Assembly: GCF_011193355.1 (NCBI RefSeq)
Contig: NZ_CP049780.1
Location: 5,662,445-5,726,444 of the forward strand
Length of the DNA: 64,000 nucleotides
DNA from: Streptomyces sp. JB150
GTDB taxonomy: Bacteria; Actinomycetota; Actinomycetes; Streptomycetales; Streptomycetaceae
Direction of reading: 5' to 3'
Part shown: positions 8,660-17,663 of the stretch, piece after piece
Layout: the number at the start of each line of letters is the position of its first letter
How positions within the stretch are numbered: position 1 is the stretch's first letter
The notes under the pieces: generated by a model
Database searches by the model: none
What the model was told of the DNA's origin: nothing
What the model saw: only the letters and a program-made list of their open reading frames with translations
Made by a program: the position numbers and the translations under genes

Positions 8660-10132
8660 GTGGCCGTGACAGAGGAGATCCTGCGACGCCCGCCGGCGCG
8701 AGAACCGGCGGCACGCACCTATCCGCAGGCCCTGCCCGTCGTCCCGGTGCGGGCACGGGGACTGACCGTCGAAGGCGCCGACGGCCGCCGCTACCTGGAC
8801 TGCCTCTCCGGCGCGGGCACCCTCGCCCTCGGCCACAACCACCCCGTCGTACTCGACGCGATCCGCAAGGTCCTCGACTCCGGCGCACCACTGAACGTGC
8901 CCGACCTCACCACCCCCGTCGAGGAAACCTTCGTCACGGAGCTGCTGCGCACCCTTCCGCCCGGACTGCGCGACCGGGCCCGCGTACGGTTCTGCGGACC
9001 CGCAGCCACCGACGCGGTGGCCGCCGCCCGCGCCCTGGTGCGAGCGGCTACCGGCCGCACCGCGATGCTCGGTCTCACCGGAAGCGGCCACAGCGTCAGC
9101 GCGGATGCCGTGAACGCCTCCGACTCGACGCAGCTCACCGGCCTGACCGCCCCGTCGGGCCGTCCACTGCCCTTCCCACCGGAATACCGAAGCCCTTCCG
9201 GCGTGGCCGGCCCGTACGGCGCCGAACTCGCGGCCCGGTGGGCCCAGGCCGCGCTGGACGACGGCGGTACGGACGCGCAGTCGTCGGTACCGATCACGGT
9301 GGCGGGACCCGGGCAGCCGCCCTCGCCTGAGCCGAGTGCGGACGCCGGTAACCCCACCCCACCGGCCGGAGTCATCCTCGAACCCGTCCAGGACGAGGGA
9401 GGGGTGATCCCCGCACCGGACGCGTGGATGCGCCGGATGCGGCACATCACGGCCGCCCGGTCCATCCCGCTGATCGTCGACGAGTCGCAGACCGGCGTGG
9501 GCAGAACCGGTGCCTTCTGGGCCGTCGAACACAGCGGGGTGACGCCCGACGTCATGATCGTGTCCAGGGCCATCGGCGGCAGCCTCCCCCTGGCCGTCGT
9601 CGTCCACCGCGACGACCTGCTCGGTGCGGGCGAACCCACCTCTCCCACCGGCCCCTACCGGGGCAACCAACTGGCCATGGCCGCCGGTGCCGCGACCCTC
9701 GCCCACGTACGGCATCACCGTCTCGCCGAACGGTCGGCCGAGCTCGGCTCCCGGCTCCTCCGTCAACTGCGCTCGCTGGCCGACGACTTCACCTGCGTCG
9801 GAGCGGTACGCGGCCGCGGCCTCATGATCGGCGTGGAACTCGTGGACCCCGAGGCGCGCTCCGACCAGGGACCGGACGGGGCAGGCCACGGGCCCACCGT
9901 CCGGCCGCCTCACCCGTCCGCACCCCGACTCGCCACGGCCGTGCAGCGTGAGTGCCTGCGGCGAGGACTGATCGTCGGCGTCGGCGGTGGCCACCCCGGT
10001 GTCGTACGGCTGCTGCCGCCGCTGACGATCACCGACGAACAGGCCGACGCCGTACTGGACCGACTCGCCGACGCGCTCACGGCGGTGGCCCGCCACGACC
10101 GCTTCGGCCACCTCACGGATCCGGCGCAGTAA
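8660..10132 (+). CDS. Class III aminotransferase homologue of the diaminobutyrate aminotransferase type, PLP lysine replaced
   Basis: The 490-residue protein aligns by eye with diaminobutyrate/diaminopimelate-type aminotransferases of siderophore clusters (RhbA/DatA-like). Recognisable blocks include CLSGAGTLALGHNHP (about 54-68), RFCGPAATDA (about 112), IVDESQTGVGRTGAF (about 272) and YRGNQLAMAAG (about 333). At the position of the Schiff-base lysine, normally SKAIGG, the sequence reads SRAIGG: AGG at 9566-9568 gives Arg303. The usual aromatic G-Y-H-G pocket motif is also altered to GSGHS. Catalysis as a transaminase is therefore doubtful. The start GTG has GGAAGGA at 9 bases. The gene opens the cluster with an IucA/IucC synthetase and a GNAT gene. 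Confidence 0.8.
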   Translation: MAVTEEILRRPPAREPAARTYPQALPVVPVRARGLTVEGADGRRYLDCLSGAGTLALGHNHPVVLDAIRKVLDSGAPLNVPDLTTPVEETFVTELLRTLPPGLRDRARVRFCGPAATDAVAAARALVRAATGRTAMLGLTGSGHSVSADAVNASDSTQLTGLTAPSGRPLPFPPEYRSPSGVAGPYGAELAARWAQAALDDGGTDAQSSVPITVAGPGQPPSPEPSADAGNPTPPAGVILEPVQDEGGVIPAPDAWMRRMRHITAARSIPLIVDESQTGVGRTGAFWAVEHSGVTPDVMIVSRAIGGSLPLAVVVHRDDLLGAGEPTSPTGPYRGNQLAMAAGAATLAHVRHHRLAERSAELGSRLLRQLRSLADDFTCVGAVRGRGLMIGVELVDPEARSDQGPDGAGHGPTVRPPHPSAPRLATAVQRECLRRGLIVGVGGGHPGVVRLLPPLTITDEQADAVLDRLADALTAVARHDRFGHLTDPAQ

Positions 10133-10342
10133 CCGGACCACCCTTGCGTGCACGCCCTTGCCACCCGGCGGACGTGCCGCTCCCCGGCCCACCCGGCCGC
10201 CCGAACGCTCAACTCTCCTGGAGCCCACCCATGTCCCTGACCTCACACCGATTACCTCCCGCCGATCCGCTCAACGCCCCGACCCGGCCCCTCCGCGCCT
10301 GCCCCTGCGGCAGCGCTGCCCGGCTCACCCTTCAAGAGCCGC

Positions 10343-12454
10343 ATGACCTTCCAAGGAACCGCTTTGACCAGCAGCCCCACCGCCAACAACCACCCCTGCC
10401 CACCAGAGCAGGCCCTGCCCAAGGCTCAGCTCCCACCCGAGCCGGACGCCGCCCGCGACCTCCTCCAGCACCCCGACCCCTGGGTCGCGGCCGAGTCCGC
10501 CGCAGCCGAGAACCTGCTGCGCTGCTGGGTCCGCGAGGCCGGCATCCCCGTCCCCACCCACGGCACACTCCGCATCCCCCTCCCCGCCAGCGGCACCGCC
10601 CTCCTCGCCCCGGTCCACTACAGGTCCGCCACCGGCTGGCACCGCTTCGGACTCCCGCATCTGGCCGGCGCCCCGCATCCCTCCGCACCGGCCGACGCGG
10701 TCACCGTCGCCGCCCTGCTCGCCCGAGAGACATCGGGCAAAGCCCGCACCACTACCACCGCCGCACCGACCGCCACCCCTGCTGCCGCACCGACCGCCAC
10801 CGCACCCCCTGCCGCCGAACCGCCCGCCGCCGTCCCCAGGGCCAGGACGGCCGAGCCGAACGACTCATTCACCGGCACCGCCACCAGCCCTGGTCCAGCC
10901 CTGGTGGCCCACGATCCGCTTCTGGTCGCCCACCACCCGGACCCCACCGCCCACGGCCCCGACCTCGTCGCCCGCGTCGCCGACTCCGTCCGCCGGATCG
11001 CCACCTTCCTCCGCGACCGCCGCGACACCCCCGGCCACGCCACCGACCTCTTCCTCACCGCCGAACAATCGCTGCTCTTCGGCCACCCTCTCCACCCCAC
11101 CCCCAAGAGCCGCGAGGGCATCACCGCCGTCGAGTCACGGCACTACTCACCCGAACTGCGCGGCTCCTTCCCGCTCCACTGGCTGGCCGTCGCTGCCTCC
11201 CTCCTCGCCACCGACTCCGCCTGGACCGAACGTGGCCGGCTCGTCTCGGCGCCACGCCTCACCCACCTCCTTGCCGGACCCGAACTCCCGCTTCCGGAGG
11301 GCCATGCCGCACTTCCCCTCCACCCGTGGCAGTTCCGCGAGATCCGGCACAACCCCGAGGTCGCGGCTCTCATGGACGCGGGACTGCTGCGAGACCTCGG
11401 CGCCCATGGCCTCCCTTGGCACCCCACCTCCTCCGTGCGCACGGTGTACCGGTCCGGCGCCCCGGCCATGCTCAAACTCTCCCTGGGCCTGTGCATCACC
11501 AACTCCCGTCGGGAAAACCTCCGCAAGGAACTCCACCGGGGCGTGGAGGTCCACCGTCTGCTCCGCACCGGTCTGATCCGGCAGTGGCGCACCGCCCATC
11601 CGACGTTCGACATCGTCCGCGACCCCGCCTGGCTCGCCGTCGACGGGCCGGACGGCAACCCGGTCGCCGGATTGGACGTGCTGATCCGGCACAATCCGTT
11701 CACTGCGTCCGACGACGTCGCGTGCGTTGCCTCAGTCGTGGCACCCCGCGCACCGATGCGACCCGACCGGCCGGCGTCGTCCCGGCCCACAGCCTCCCTC
11801 CCCACAGCCTCCCTCCCCACAGCGTTCCGGCCGGCAGCGTCGCGGCTCCACGAGGTGATCACCGGTCTCACCGAACGGACCGGCCGACCACGCGCAGCCG
11901 TCGCCGCCGAGTGGTTCCTGCGCTACCTCGAACACGTCGTCCGACCCGTGCTGTGGCTGGACGGCGAGGCGGGCATCGCCCTGGAGGCCCACCAGCAGAA
12001 CACCCTGCTCCTGCTGGACTCCCACGGGTGGCCCGCCGGCGGCCGCTACCGTGACAACCAGGGCTACTACTTCCGCGAGTCCCGTAGAGCGGAACTCGAC
12101 GCCCGGCTGCCCGGTATCGGAGAGCACAGCGACACCTTCGTCTCCGACGAGGTCACGGACGAGCGCTTCGCCTACTACCTGGCGATCAACAACGTGTTCG
12201 GTCTCATCGGAGCCTTCGGATCCCAACGCCTCGTCGACGAGACGTTGCTGCTCGCCGCCTTCCGCCGCTTCCTCACCGGCGCCGCCTGCGGTCCCCGCCG
12301 GCTGCGCAGCCCCCTGCCGGCCCGGCTGCTCGACTCACCCGTCCTGCGGTGCAAGGCCAACCTCCTCACCCGGCTGCACGGTCTCGACGAGCTCGTCGGG
12401 CCCGTGGACACCCAGTCCGTCTACGTCACCATCGCCAACCCCCTCCATGTGTGA
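10343..12454 (+). CDS. IucA/IucC-family NRPS-independent siderophore synthetase
   Basis: These enzymes use ATP to join a carboxylic acid (citrate, succinyl or aminocarboxylate) to an amine or alcohol. The family motifs are present: GHPLHPTPKSREG (about 245), LPLHPWQ (about 325), TSSVRTVY, KLSLGLCITNSRRENLRKEL (about 375), EAHQQNTLL (about 550) and RDNQGYYFRES. At 703 residues it is longer than the usual 570-620 because of two low-complexity insertions: an Ala/Pro/Thr stretch (about 130-175) and a TASLP repeat (about 478-498). A FhuF-like C-terminal segment follows. The ATG lacks a good ribosome site; an in-frame TTG at 10364 has AAGGAA before it and is an alternative start. The product is not predictable. 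Confidence 0.85.
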   Translation: MTFQGTALTSSPTANNHPCPPEQALPKAQLPPEPDAARDLLQHPDPWVAAESAAAENLLRCWVREAGIPVPTHGTLRIPLPASGTALLAPVHYRSATGWHRFGLPHLAGAPHPSAPADAVTVAALLARETSGKARTTTTAAPTATPAAAPTATAPPAAEPPAAVPRARTAEPNDSFTGTATSPGPALVAHDPLLVAHHPDPTAHGPDLVARVADSVRRIATFLRDRRDTPGHATDLFLTAEQSLLFGHPLHPTPKSREGITAVESRHYSPELRGSFPLHWLAVAASLLATDSAWTERGRLVSAPRLTHLLAGPELPLPEGHAALPLHPWQFREIRHNPEVAALMDAGLLRDLGAHGLPWHPTSSVRTVYRSGAPAMLKLSLGLCITNSRRENLRKELHRGVEVHRLLRTGLIRQWRTAHPTFDIVRDPAWLAVDGPDGNPVAGLDVLIRHNPFTASDDVACVASVVAPRAPMRPDRPASSRPTASLPTASLPTAFRPAASRLHEVITGLTERTGRPRAAVAAEWFLRYLEHVVRPVLWLDGEAGIALEAHQQNTLLLLDSHGWPAGGRYRDNQGYYFRESRRAELDARLPGIGEHSDTFVSDEVTDERFAYYLAINNVFGLIGAFGSQRLVDETLLLAAFRRFLTGAACGPRRLRSPLPARLLDSPVLRCKANLLTRLHGLDELVGPVDTQSVYVTIANPLHV

Positions 12455-12516
12455 TGTCTGCGCACTCCCGTCACTTCGAACGAACACGGCCCACTCGCCC
12501 TGAGAGGAGCCCCCTC

Positions 12517-13185
12517 ATGTCGTTCACCGACGCGAGCCCCGGCCCCCGCATCAACGCCGAGACCACACCGCATCTCCGCCCCCCATCCGCACCGATCCCA
12601 CCTTTCCCCGCCGCCGACCCGCTCGACGGTGTGGCCGACTGGGGCCCCATGGCCACCCCCGTCGGCACCTTCCAGCTCGTCCCCGTACAGGTCGACCGGG
12701 ACCTCGCCCTCCTCAGCCGCTGGATGAACGACGCGGCCGTAGCCACGTACTGGCACCTCGCGGGTCCTGCGGAAGTCACCGAGCGGCACCTGCGTGCCCA
12801 GCTGACCGGCGACGGCCGCAGCGCTCCGTGCCTCGGCGTCCTCGACGGCAGGCCCATCGGATACTGGGAGATCTACCGGGCCGACCTCGACCCACTGGCC
12901 CGCCACTATCCCGCCCGCCCTCACGACACCGGCATCCACCTCCTCATCGGCGAAGCCGCCGACCGCGGGCGCGGTCTCGGCAGCACCCTGCTGGGAGCCC
13001 TCGCCCGCCTTGTCCTCGACAAGCGATCCGCCTGCACCCGCGTCATCGCGGAACCCGACCTTCGCAACACACCCTCCCTGTCCGCCTTCCTGCGCGCCGG
13101 CTTCCGCCTCTCCGCCGAGATCGACCTGCCCGACAGACGGGCCGCCCTCATGGTCCGGGAGCGGGGCCTGCACGAACCTCCGTAG
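12517..13185 (+). CDS. GNAT acyltransferase of the siderophore type (AlcB/IucB/DesC-like)
   Basis: The 222-residue protein belongs to the acyl-CoA transferases that N-acylate hydroxylamines or amines in siderophore pathways. The typical block WMNDAAVATYW is at about residue 72, and the acetyl-CoA loop DRGRGLGSTLL at about 150; ARAF-like RNTPSLSAFLRAGF comes near the end. The ATG at 12517 has GAGAGGAG in front. An in-frame ATG at 12454 overlaps the synthetase stop by one base but has no ribosome site, so I prefer the downstream start. It forms the third gene of the orphan cluster. A missing decarboxylase and N-hydroxylase in the cluster leave the acyl acceptor unknown. Confidence 0.85.
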   Translation: MSFTDASPGPRINAETTPHLRPPSAPIPPFPAADPLDGVADWGPMATPVGTFQLVPVQVDRDLALLSRWMNDAAVATYWHLAGPAEVTERHLRAQLTGDGRSAPCLGVLDGRPIGYWEIYRADLDPLARHYPARPHDTGIHLLIGEAADRGRGLGSTLLGALARLVLDKRSACTRVIAEPDLRNTPSLSAFLRAGFRLSAEIDLPDRRAALMVRERGLHEPP

Positions 13186-13440
13186 CGCCCTGCGACGACA
13201 TCGTCACTTCTGGTACACCGCTCACAGCACTCCGGTTCCCAGCGGAATCGACATCCCGCCGAGACCGGACCGCACCGAGACCGAACCTCACCCCTACCGA
13301 ATCCCGCCCGAACCGAATTCACGCCCGCACTCCCCGTCCCGCCACCCTCACCGACCCGAGGACATCACCGTCTTGATCCACCCCGTCTCCCCGGCCGCGA
13401 CCCCCCGTTTGTCAGTGCTGGGCCGTAGGGTTGTCGCGCT

Positions 13441-15417
13441 ATGACAAAGCCCTCACTCCCCGAACTCCTGCATGCCGCCGTCGCCGCTGTCGGCGGCACG
13501 GAGCGTCCTGGCCAGGTGGCCATGGCCGAAGCCGTCGCCGAGGCGATCGACGACGGCTCCCATCTGCTCGTCCAGGCCGGCACCGGCACCGGAAAGTCAC
13601 TCGGCTACCTCGTGCCCGCGCTCGCCCACGGGGAGCGAGTGGTCGTGGCGACCGCGACGCTCGCGCTCCAGCGCCAGCTGGTGGAGCGCGACCTGCCGCG
13701 CACGGTGGACGCGCTGCACCCGCTGCTGCGCCGCCGCCCGGAGTTCGCGATGCTGAAGGGCCGGTCGAACTACCTGTGCCTGCACCGTCTCCACGAAGGC
13801 GTCCCGCAGGACGAGGAAGAGGGACTGTTCGACCAGTTCGAGGCGGCCGCGCCCACCAGCAAGCTGGGCCAGGACCTGCTGCGCGTGCGCGACTGGGCGG
13901 ACGAGACGGAGACCGGCGACCGTGACGACCTCACGCCCGGTGTCTCCGACCGCGCCTGGTCCCAGGTGTCGGTGTCGTCGCGGGAGTGCCTGGGCGCCAC
14001 GAAGTGCGCCTACGGCGCGGAGTGCTTCGCCGAGATGGCCCGTGAGCGGGCCAAGCTCGCGGAGGTCATCGTCACCAACCACGCCCTGCTCGCGATCGAC
14101 GCCATCGAGGGCGCCCCTGTCCTGCCGCAGCACGAGGTGCTGATCGTCGACGAGGCTCATGAGCTGGTCTCCCGGGTCACCGGCGTGGCCACCGGCGAGC
14201 TGACCCCCGGCCAGGTCAACCGCGCGGTGCGCCGCGCCGCGAAACTCGTCAACGAGAAGGCCGCCGACCAGCTGCAGACCGCCGCGGAGGGCTTCGAGCG
14301 GCTGATGGAGCTGGCGTTGCCCGGCCGCCTCGAGGAGATCCCGGAGGACCTCGACTACGCCCTGATGGCGCTGCGGGACGCCTGCCGCACGGTGATCTCG
14401 GCGATCGGCGCGACCCGCGACAAGTCCGTCCCGGACGAGGACGCGGTGCGCAAGCAGGCACTGGCCTCCGTGGAGACGATCCACGACGTGGCGGAGCGGA
14501 TCACGAACGGCTCCGAGTGGGACGTCGTCTGGTACGAGCGCCACGACCGGTTCGGCGCCTCCCTGCGCGTCGCCCCCATGTCGGTCTCGGGCCTGCTGCG
14601 CGAGAAGCTGTTCGCGGACCGGTCCGTGATCCTCACCTCCGCGACGCTGAAACTCGGCGGCGACTTCAACGGTGTCGGCGCGTCCCTGGGACTCGGCCCG
14701 GAGGGCGTGGAGGGCGACGACCTCCCGCAGTGGAAGGGCGTCGACGTCGGTTCCCCGTTCGACTACCGCAAGCAGGGCATCCTCTACGTCGCCAAGCACT
14801 TGTCGCGCCCCGCGCGGGACGGCGACCGCGCGGACATGCTGGACGAGCTGACCGAGCTGATCCAGGCGGCCGGCGGCCGCACGCTCGGCCTGTTCTCGTC
14901 CATGCGGGCCGCCCAGCTGGCCGCCGAGGAGCTGCGCTCGCGCATCCCCGAGTTCCCGATCCTGCTCCAGGGCGAGGAAACCCTGGGCGAGCTGATCAAG
15001 AACTTCGCGGCAGATCCCCGGACCTGCCTGTTCGGCACGCTGTCGCTCTGGCAGGGCGTCGACGTGCCCGGCCCCAGCTGTCAGCTGGTCGTCATGGACA
15101 AGATCCCCTTCCCGCGTCCCGACGACCCCCTGATGAGCGCGCGCCAGAAGGCGGTGGAGGAGGCCGGGGGCAACGGCTTCATGGCCGTCGCCGCCACTCA
15201 CGCGGCGCTGCTCATGGCCCAGGGCGCCGGCCGCCTGGTCCGCGCGACCGGCGACCGCGGCGTGGTCGCCGTACTCGACCAGCGGCTGGCGACGGCCCGC
15301 TACGGCAGCTTCCTCAAGGCGTCACTGCCCGACTTCTGGTACACCACGGACCGTAACCAGGTCCGCAAGTCGCTCGCGGCGATCGACGCGGCCGCGAAGC
15401 AGACAGAAGCGAAATGA
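13441..15417 (+). CDS. dinG: ATP-dependent DNA helicase, DinG/XPD type
   Basis: A 658-residue superfamily 2 helicase with an iron-sulfur domain. Walker A is AGTGTGKS (about 45), the DEAH box is IVDEAHEL (about 237) and the late motifs include VSGLLREKL, LTSATL, FGTLSLWQGVDVPG and QGAGRLVR. Four cysteines between motifs I and II (one in NYLCL and three in ECLGATKCAYGAEC) fit the 4Fe-4S ligands of the XPD/DinG family. The gene starts at ATG with no ribosome site; a TAGGGT -10 box (13426-13431) lies nine bases before it, so the message may be nearly leaderless. It is convergent with lexA and separated from it by a strong hairpin. DinG proteins unwind R-loops and replication barriers. Confidence 0.9.
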   Translation: MTKPSLPELLHAAVAAVGGTERPGQVAMAEAVAEAIDDGSHLLVQAGTGTGKSLGYLVPALAHGERVVVATATLALQRQLVERDLPRTVDALHPLLRRRPEFAMLKGRSNYLCLHRLHEGVPQDEEEGLFDQFEAAAPTSKLGQDLLRVRDWADETETGDRDDLTPGVSDRAWSQVSVSSRECLGATKCAYGAECFAEMARERAKLAEVIVTNHALLAIDAIEGAPVLPQHEVLIVDEAHELVSRVTGVATGELTPGQVNRAVRRAAKLVNEKAADQLQTAAEGFERLMELALPGRLEEIPEDLDYALMALRDACRTVISAIGATRDKSVPDEDAVRKQALASVETIHDVAERITNGSEWDVVWYERHDRFGASLRVAPMSVSGLLREKLFADRSVILTSATLKLGGDFNGVGASLGLGPEGVEGDDLPQWKGVDVGSPFDYRKQGILYVAKHLSRPARDGDRADMLDELTELIQAAGGRTLGLFSSMRAAQLAAEELRSRIPEFPILLQGEETLGELIKNFAADPRTCLFGTLSLWQGVDVPGPSCQLVVMDKIPFPRPDDPLMSARQKAVEEAGGNGFMAVAATHAALLMAQGAGRLVRATGDRGVVAVLDQRLATARYGSFLKASLPDFWYTTDRNQVRKSLAAIDAAAKQTEAK

Positions 15418-15418
15418 C

Positions 15419-15452
15419 CGTGGGGCCTGTCCGACAGCGGACAGGCCCCACG
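15419..15452. terminator. Bidirectional terminator between dinG and lexA
   Basis: A perfect 14-base stem (15419-15432 with 15439-15452) encloses a 6-base loop, starting two bases after the dinG stop. The 190 bases from here to the lexA stop hold only short GC-rich repeats (ACAGGGCCCC motif) and no gene. Confidence 0.85.
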
Positions 15453-15640
15453 ACGTGCTCACCCATCAAGGGAACGGCGTGCTCACCCGCAGAGGGGGGA
15501 CACGACGTGCTCACTCTCGGAGGGACCGCCAGGGCCCTGCACAGCACAGGGCCCCGCACAGCACAGGGCCCCGGAACCGGCGCAGGGGTCCCGGGGCCCG
15601 GTCTGAGGGGCGGCTGCGAGCAGCCCGCCCGTCGCGGCCG

Positions 15641-16420
15641 TCATACGCGCCGCAGTACGGCCACCACCTTGCCCAGGATGGTCGCGTCGTCACCCGGAAT
15701 GGGCTCGTACGCCGAGTTGTGCGGGAGGAGCCAGACGTGGCCGTCCTCGCGCTTGAAGCGCTTGACGGTGGCCTCGCCGTCGAGCATCGCGGCGACGATG
15801 TCGCCGTTCTCGGCGACGGGCTGGCGTCGGACCGTGACCCAGTCGCCGTCACAGATCGCGGCCTCGATCATGGAGTCGCCGACGACCTTCAGGACGAACA
15901 GCTCTCCGTCGCCGACGAGCTGCCGGGGCAGCGGGAAGACGTCCTCCACCGACTCCTCGGCGAGAATCGGGCCACCGGCGGCGATCCGGCCGACCAGCGG
16001 CACGTACGACGCGGCGGGCTTGCCGGCGGTGTCGGTGGGCGTCACCGACGCGGCCTGGTCGGAGCCGCGGACCTCGTAGGCGCGCGGGCGGTGCGGGTCA
16101 CGGCGCAGGAAGCCCTTGCGCTCCAGTGCCATCAGCTGGTGTGCCACGGAGGACGTGCTGGACAGGCCGACCGCCTGGCCGATCTCCCGCATCGACGGCG
16201 GGTAGCCGCGCCGCTGGACGGAGTCCCTGATGACCTCGATCACGCGGCGTTGCCGGTCCGTGAGTCCCGAGCTGTCGGCCCGGATGCCTGGAGGTCGGCC
16301 CGGCAGGGAGCGCTTGGGCCCCTCGGGATTCGTGGCTTCGTTCATCGCATGCACCGGCTCGAGTCGGCCCTGGGAGCGGTCCTGGGCAGTGATGGTGGCA
16401 CTGTCTGCGGTGGTGGTCAC
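15641..16420 (-). CDS. lexA: SOS repressor LexA
   Basis: LexA represses the DNA damage regulon until RecA filaments trigger its self-cleavage. The 259-residue protein has an N-terminal winged helix ([16 protein letters not shown] to [19 protein letters not shown], about 53-100), a cleavage site Ala-Gly in GRIAAGGP (about 150), and the Ser/Lys dyad: Ser in [10 protein letters not shown] and Lys in [10 protein letters not shown]. The start is GTG at 16418-16420 with AGAGGGG before it; a longer frame upstream to 16489 crosses the operator and is not used. A 40-residue disordered extension precedes the DNA-binding domain, as in other Streptomyces LexA proteins. An SOS box overlaps its promoter, implying autoregulation. 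Confidence 0.95.
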   Translation of the reverse strand: MTTTADSATITAQDRSQGRLEPVHAMNEATNPEGPKRSLPGRPPGIRADSSGLTDRQRRVIEVIRDSVQRRGYPPSMREIGQAVGLSSTSSVAHQLMALERKGFLRRDPHRPRAYEVRGSDQAASVTPTDTAGKPAASYVPLVGRIAAGGPILAEESVEDVFPLPRQLVGDGELFVLKVVGDSMIEAAICDGDWVTVRRQPVAENGDIVAAMLDGEATVKRFKREDGHVWLLPHNSAYEPIPGDDATILGKVVAVLRRV

Positions 16421-16453
16421 GTCGGCCCCTCTCGATGGTCTCCCTGCTGCACA

Positions 16454-16494
16454 ACGGTAGTTGCTTTCGAAAGGTTGCGCCAAACACACGTTCG
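16454..16494 (-). promoter_or_regulatory. lexA promoter with overlapping SOS box
   Basis: Read on the minus strand, CGAACGTGTGTTTG (16481-16494) matches 13 of 14 positions of the Gram-positive LexA box CGAACRNRYGTTYC. It overlaps the -35 box TTGGCG (16478-16483); a TACCGT -10 (16454-16459) follows at 18 bases. This is the expected arrangement for LexA autorepression. Confidence 0.85.
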
Positions 16495-16794
16495 AGTGAA
16501 AAACCGCGTTTCACCTGTCGTGATCACGGGTCTCGGTGTATGGCTAACGCGGTGCCGTGCGGACAAATGCGCCCATTGTTGTACTCTTCACCGCCGGGGA
16601 AGCGCCCTTCTGGGGTGAGCCCACAGTCTGCCATCCGGGGTCCCGTCAACCGGGCACCGGCCCCCGTACGCGCACGAGTCCTCCGTCATCTCCGCGCGGC
16701 GGCCACGCTATCTCCCCAAGGTGTCCGCACGGCCCAATCGCGCGCGTGCGCTCCGCGCGGGCGACACGCGGCCTGTCCTGCGTCTCCGTGCCGA

Positions 16795-16841
16795 TCCCCA
16801 CATCTAGTGGTTGGATTGCGACAGTGGCCCAGAAGTTGTGG
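16795..16841 (+). promoter_or_regulatory. Paired NrdR boxes upstream of nrdRJ
   Basis: The first 16-base box (16795-16810) contains CCACATCTAGTGG, close to the NrdR consensus core CWATATCTWGTG. A weaker box (16826-16841, with CAGAAGTTGTGG) starts exactly 31 bases later, the three-helical-turn spacing usual for NrdR box pairs. A TATGCT -10-like hexamer lies further downstream, near 16873, so the boxes sit in the upstream promoter region. Confidence 0.75.
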
Positions 16842-16948
16842 TCCCCCGGGTCATCGAGCCCGCCGCGATCGCCTATGCTGGTGGCTGCTTCGAGGGGCCC
16901 GTGAGGCCTACGAGGCTATTGAGTCTGCTGTGAGGAGGGTTGGAGTCC

Positions 16949-17500
16949 ATGCACTGCCCCTTCTGCAGGCACCCCGACAGCCGCGTCGTCGACAGTCGTA
17001 CGACCGACGACGGCACGTCGATCCGCAGGCGCCGCCAGTGTCCTGACTGCTCCCGTCGTTTCACGACGGTGGAGACGTGCTCGCTCATGGTGGTGAAGCG
17101 GTCCGGAGTCACCGAGCCATTCAGCCGTACCAAGGTCATCAACGGCGTGCGCAAGGCATGCCAGGGGCGGCCTGTCACCGAGGACGCGCTCGCCCAGCTC
17201 GGCCAGCGGGTCGAGGAGGCGGTGCGGGCCACCGGAAGTGCCGAGCTGACCACCCACGACGTGGGTCTGGCCATACTCGGCCCGCTGCAGGAGCTCGACC
17301 TCGTCGCCTATCTGCGCTTCGCGTCCGTCTACCGGGCGTTCGAGTCGCTGGAGGACTTCGAGGCGGCGATCGCAGAACTCAGGGAGCAGACGGGACACCG
17401 CGCGGCGGGCGACGAGGATGCCGGCGCGGGGAGCCGGGAAGACGACTGCGGGTCGGGAGGGGCCGTACAGGTCCCCGAGCCCGCGGGTGCCGCCGACTGA
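16949..17500 (+). CDS. nrdR: Transcriptional repressor NrdR
   Basis: NrdR senses ATP/dATP and represses ribonucleotide reductase genes. The 183-residue protein has the N-terminal zinc ribbon with two cysteine pairs (MHCPFC and CPDC), then an ATP-cone domain (about 48-140) beginning [16 protein letters not shown]. The C-terminal 40 residues are an acidic, disordered tail beyond the usual 150-residue size. I chose the ATG with GAGGAGG 10 bases upstream; an in-frame TTG at 16940 is too close to that site. The gene precedes nrdJ by 163 bases with no terminator, so they are probably cotranscribed and regulated by the boxes upstream. Confidence 0.95.
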   Translation: MHCPFCRHPDSRVVDSRTTDDGTSIRRRRQCPDCSRRFTTVETCSLMVVKRSGVTEPFSRTKVINGVRKACQGRPVTEDALAQLGQRVEEAVRATGSAELTTHDVGLAILGPLQELDLVAYLRFASVYRAFESLEDFEAAIAELREQTGHRAAGDEDAGAGSREDDCGSGGAVQVPEPAGAAD

Positions 17501-17663
17501 CCGAGGGGCCGGGTCCGGACGCGCGTTCCGGATCCGGCAGGTCGGCGGCGATCGAAGACCTGTTGCGGGCGGCAGCGAGAGGTGCCCGCAACATCAGACA
17601 GAACATCGTGCTCCGGGAACAATGGAGCACTTCAGGGCGTTTTCGCCCGTACAGGGAGGCGGC

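Noticed and set aside
6629..10246. A 1205-codon open frame on the minus strand
   Set aside because: It runs antisense across the FAD and aminotransferase genes; its product is Gly/Arg-rich without domains, an effect of high GC third positions.
10231..10343. ATG frame with a TTA codon between the aminotransferase and synthetase genes
   Set aside because: The frame does not stop but continues out of frame through most of the synthetase gene; codon pattern is not coding.
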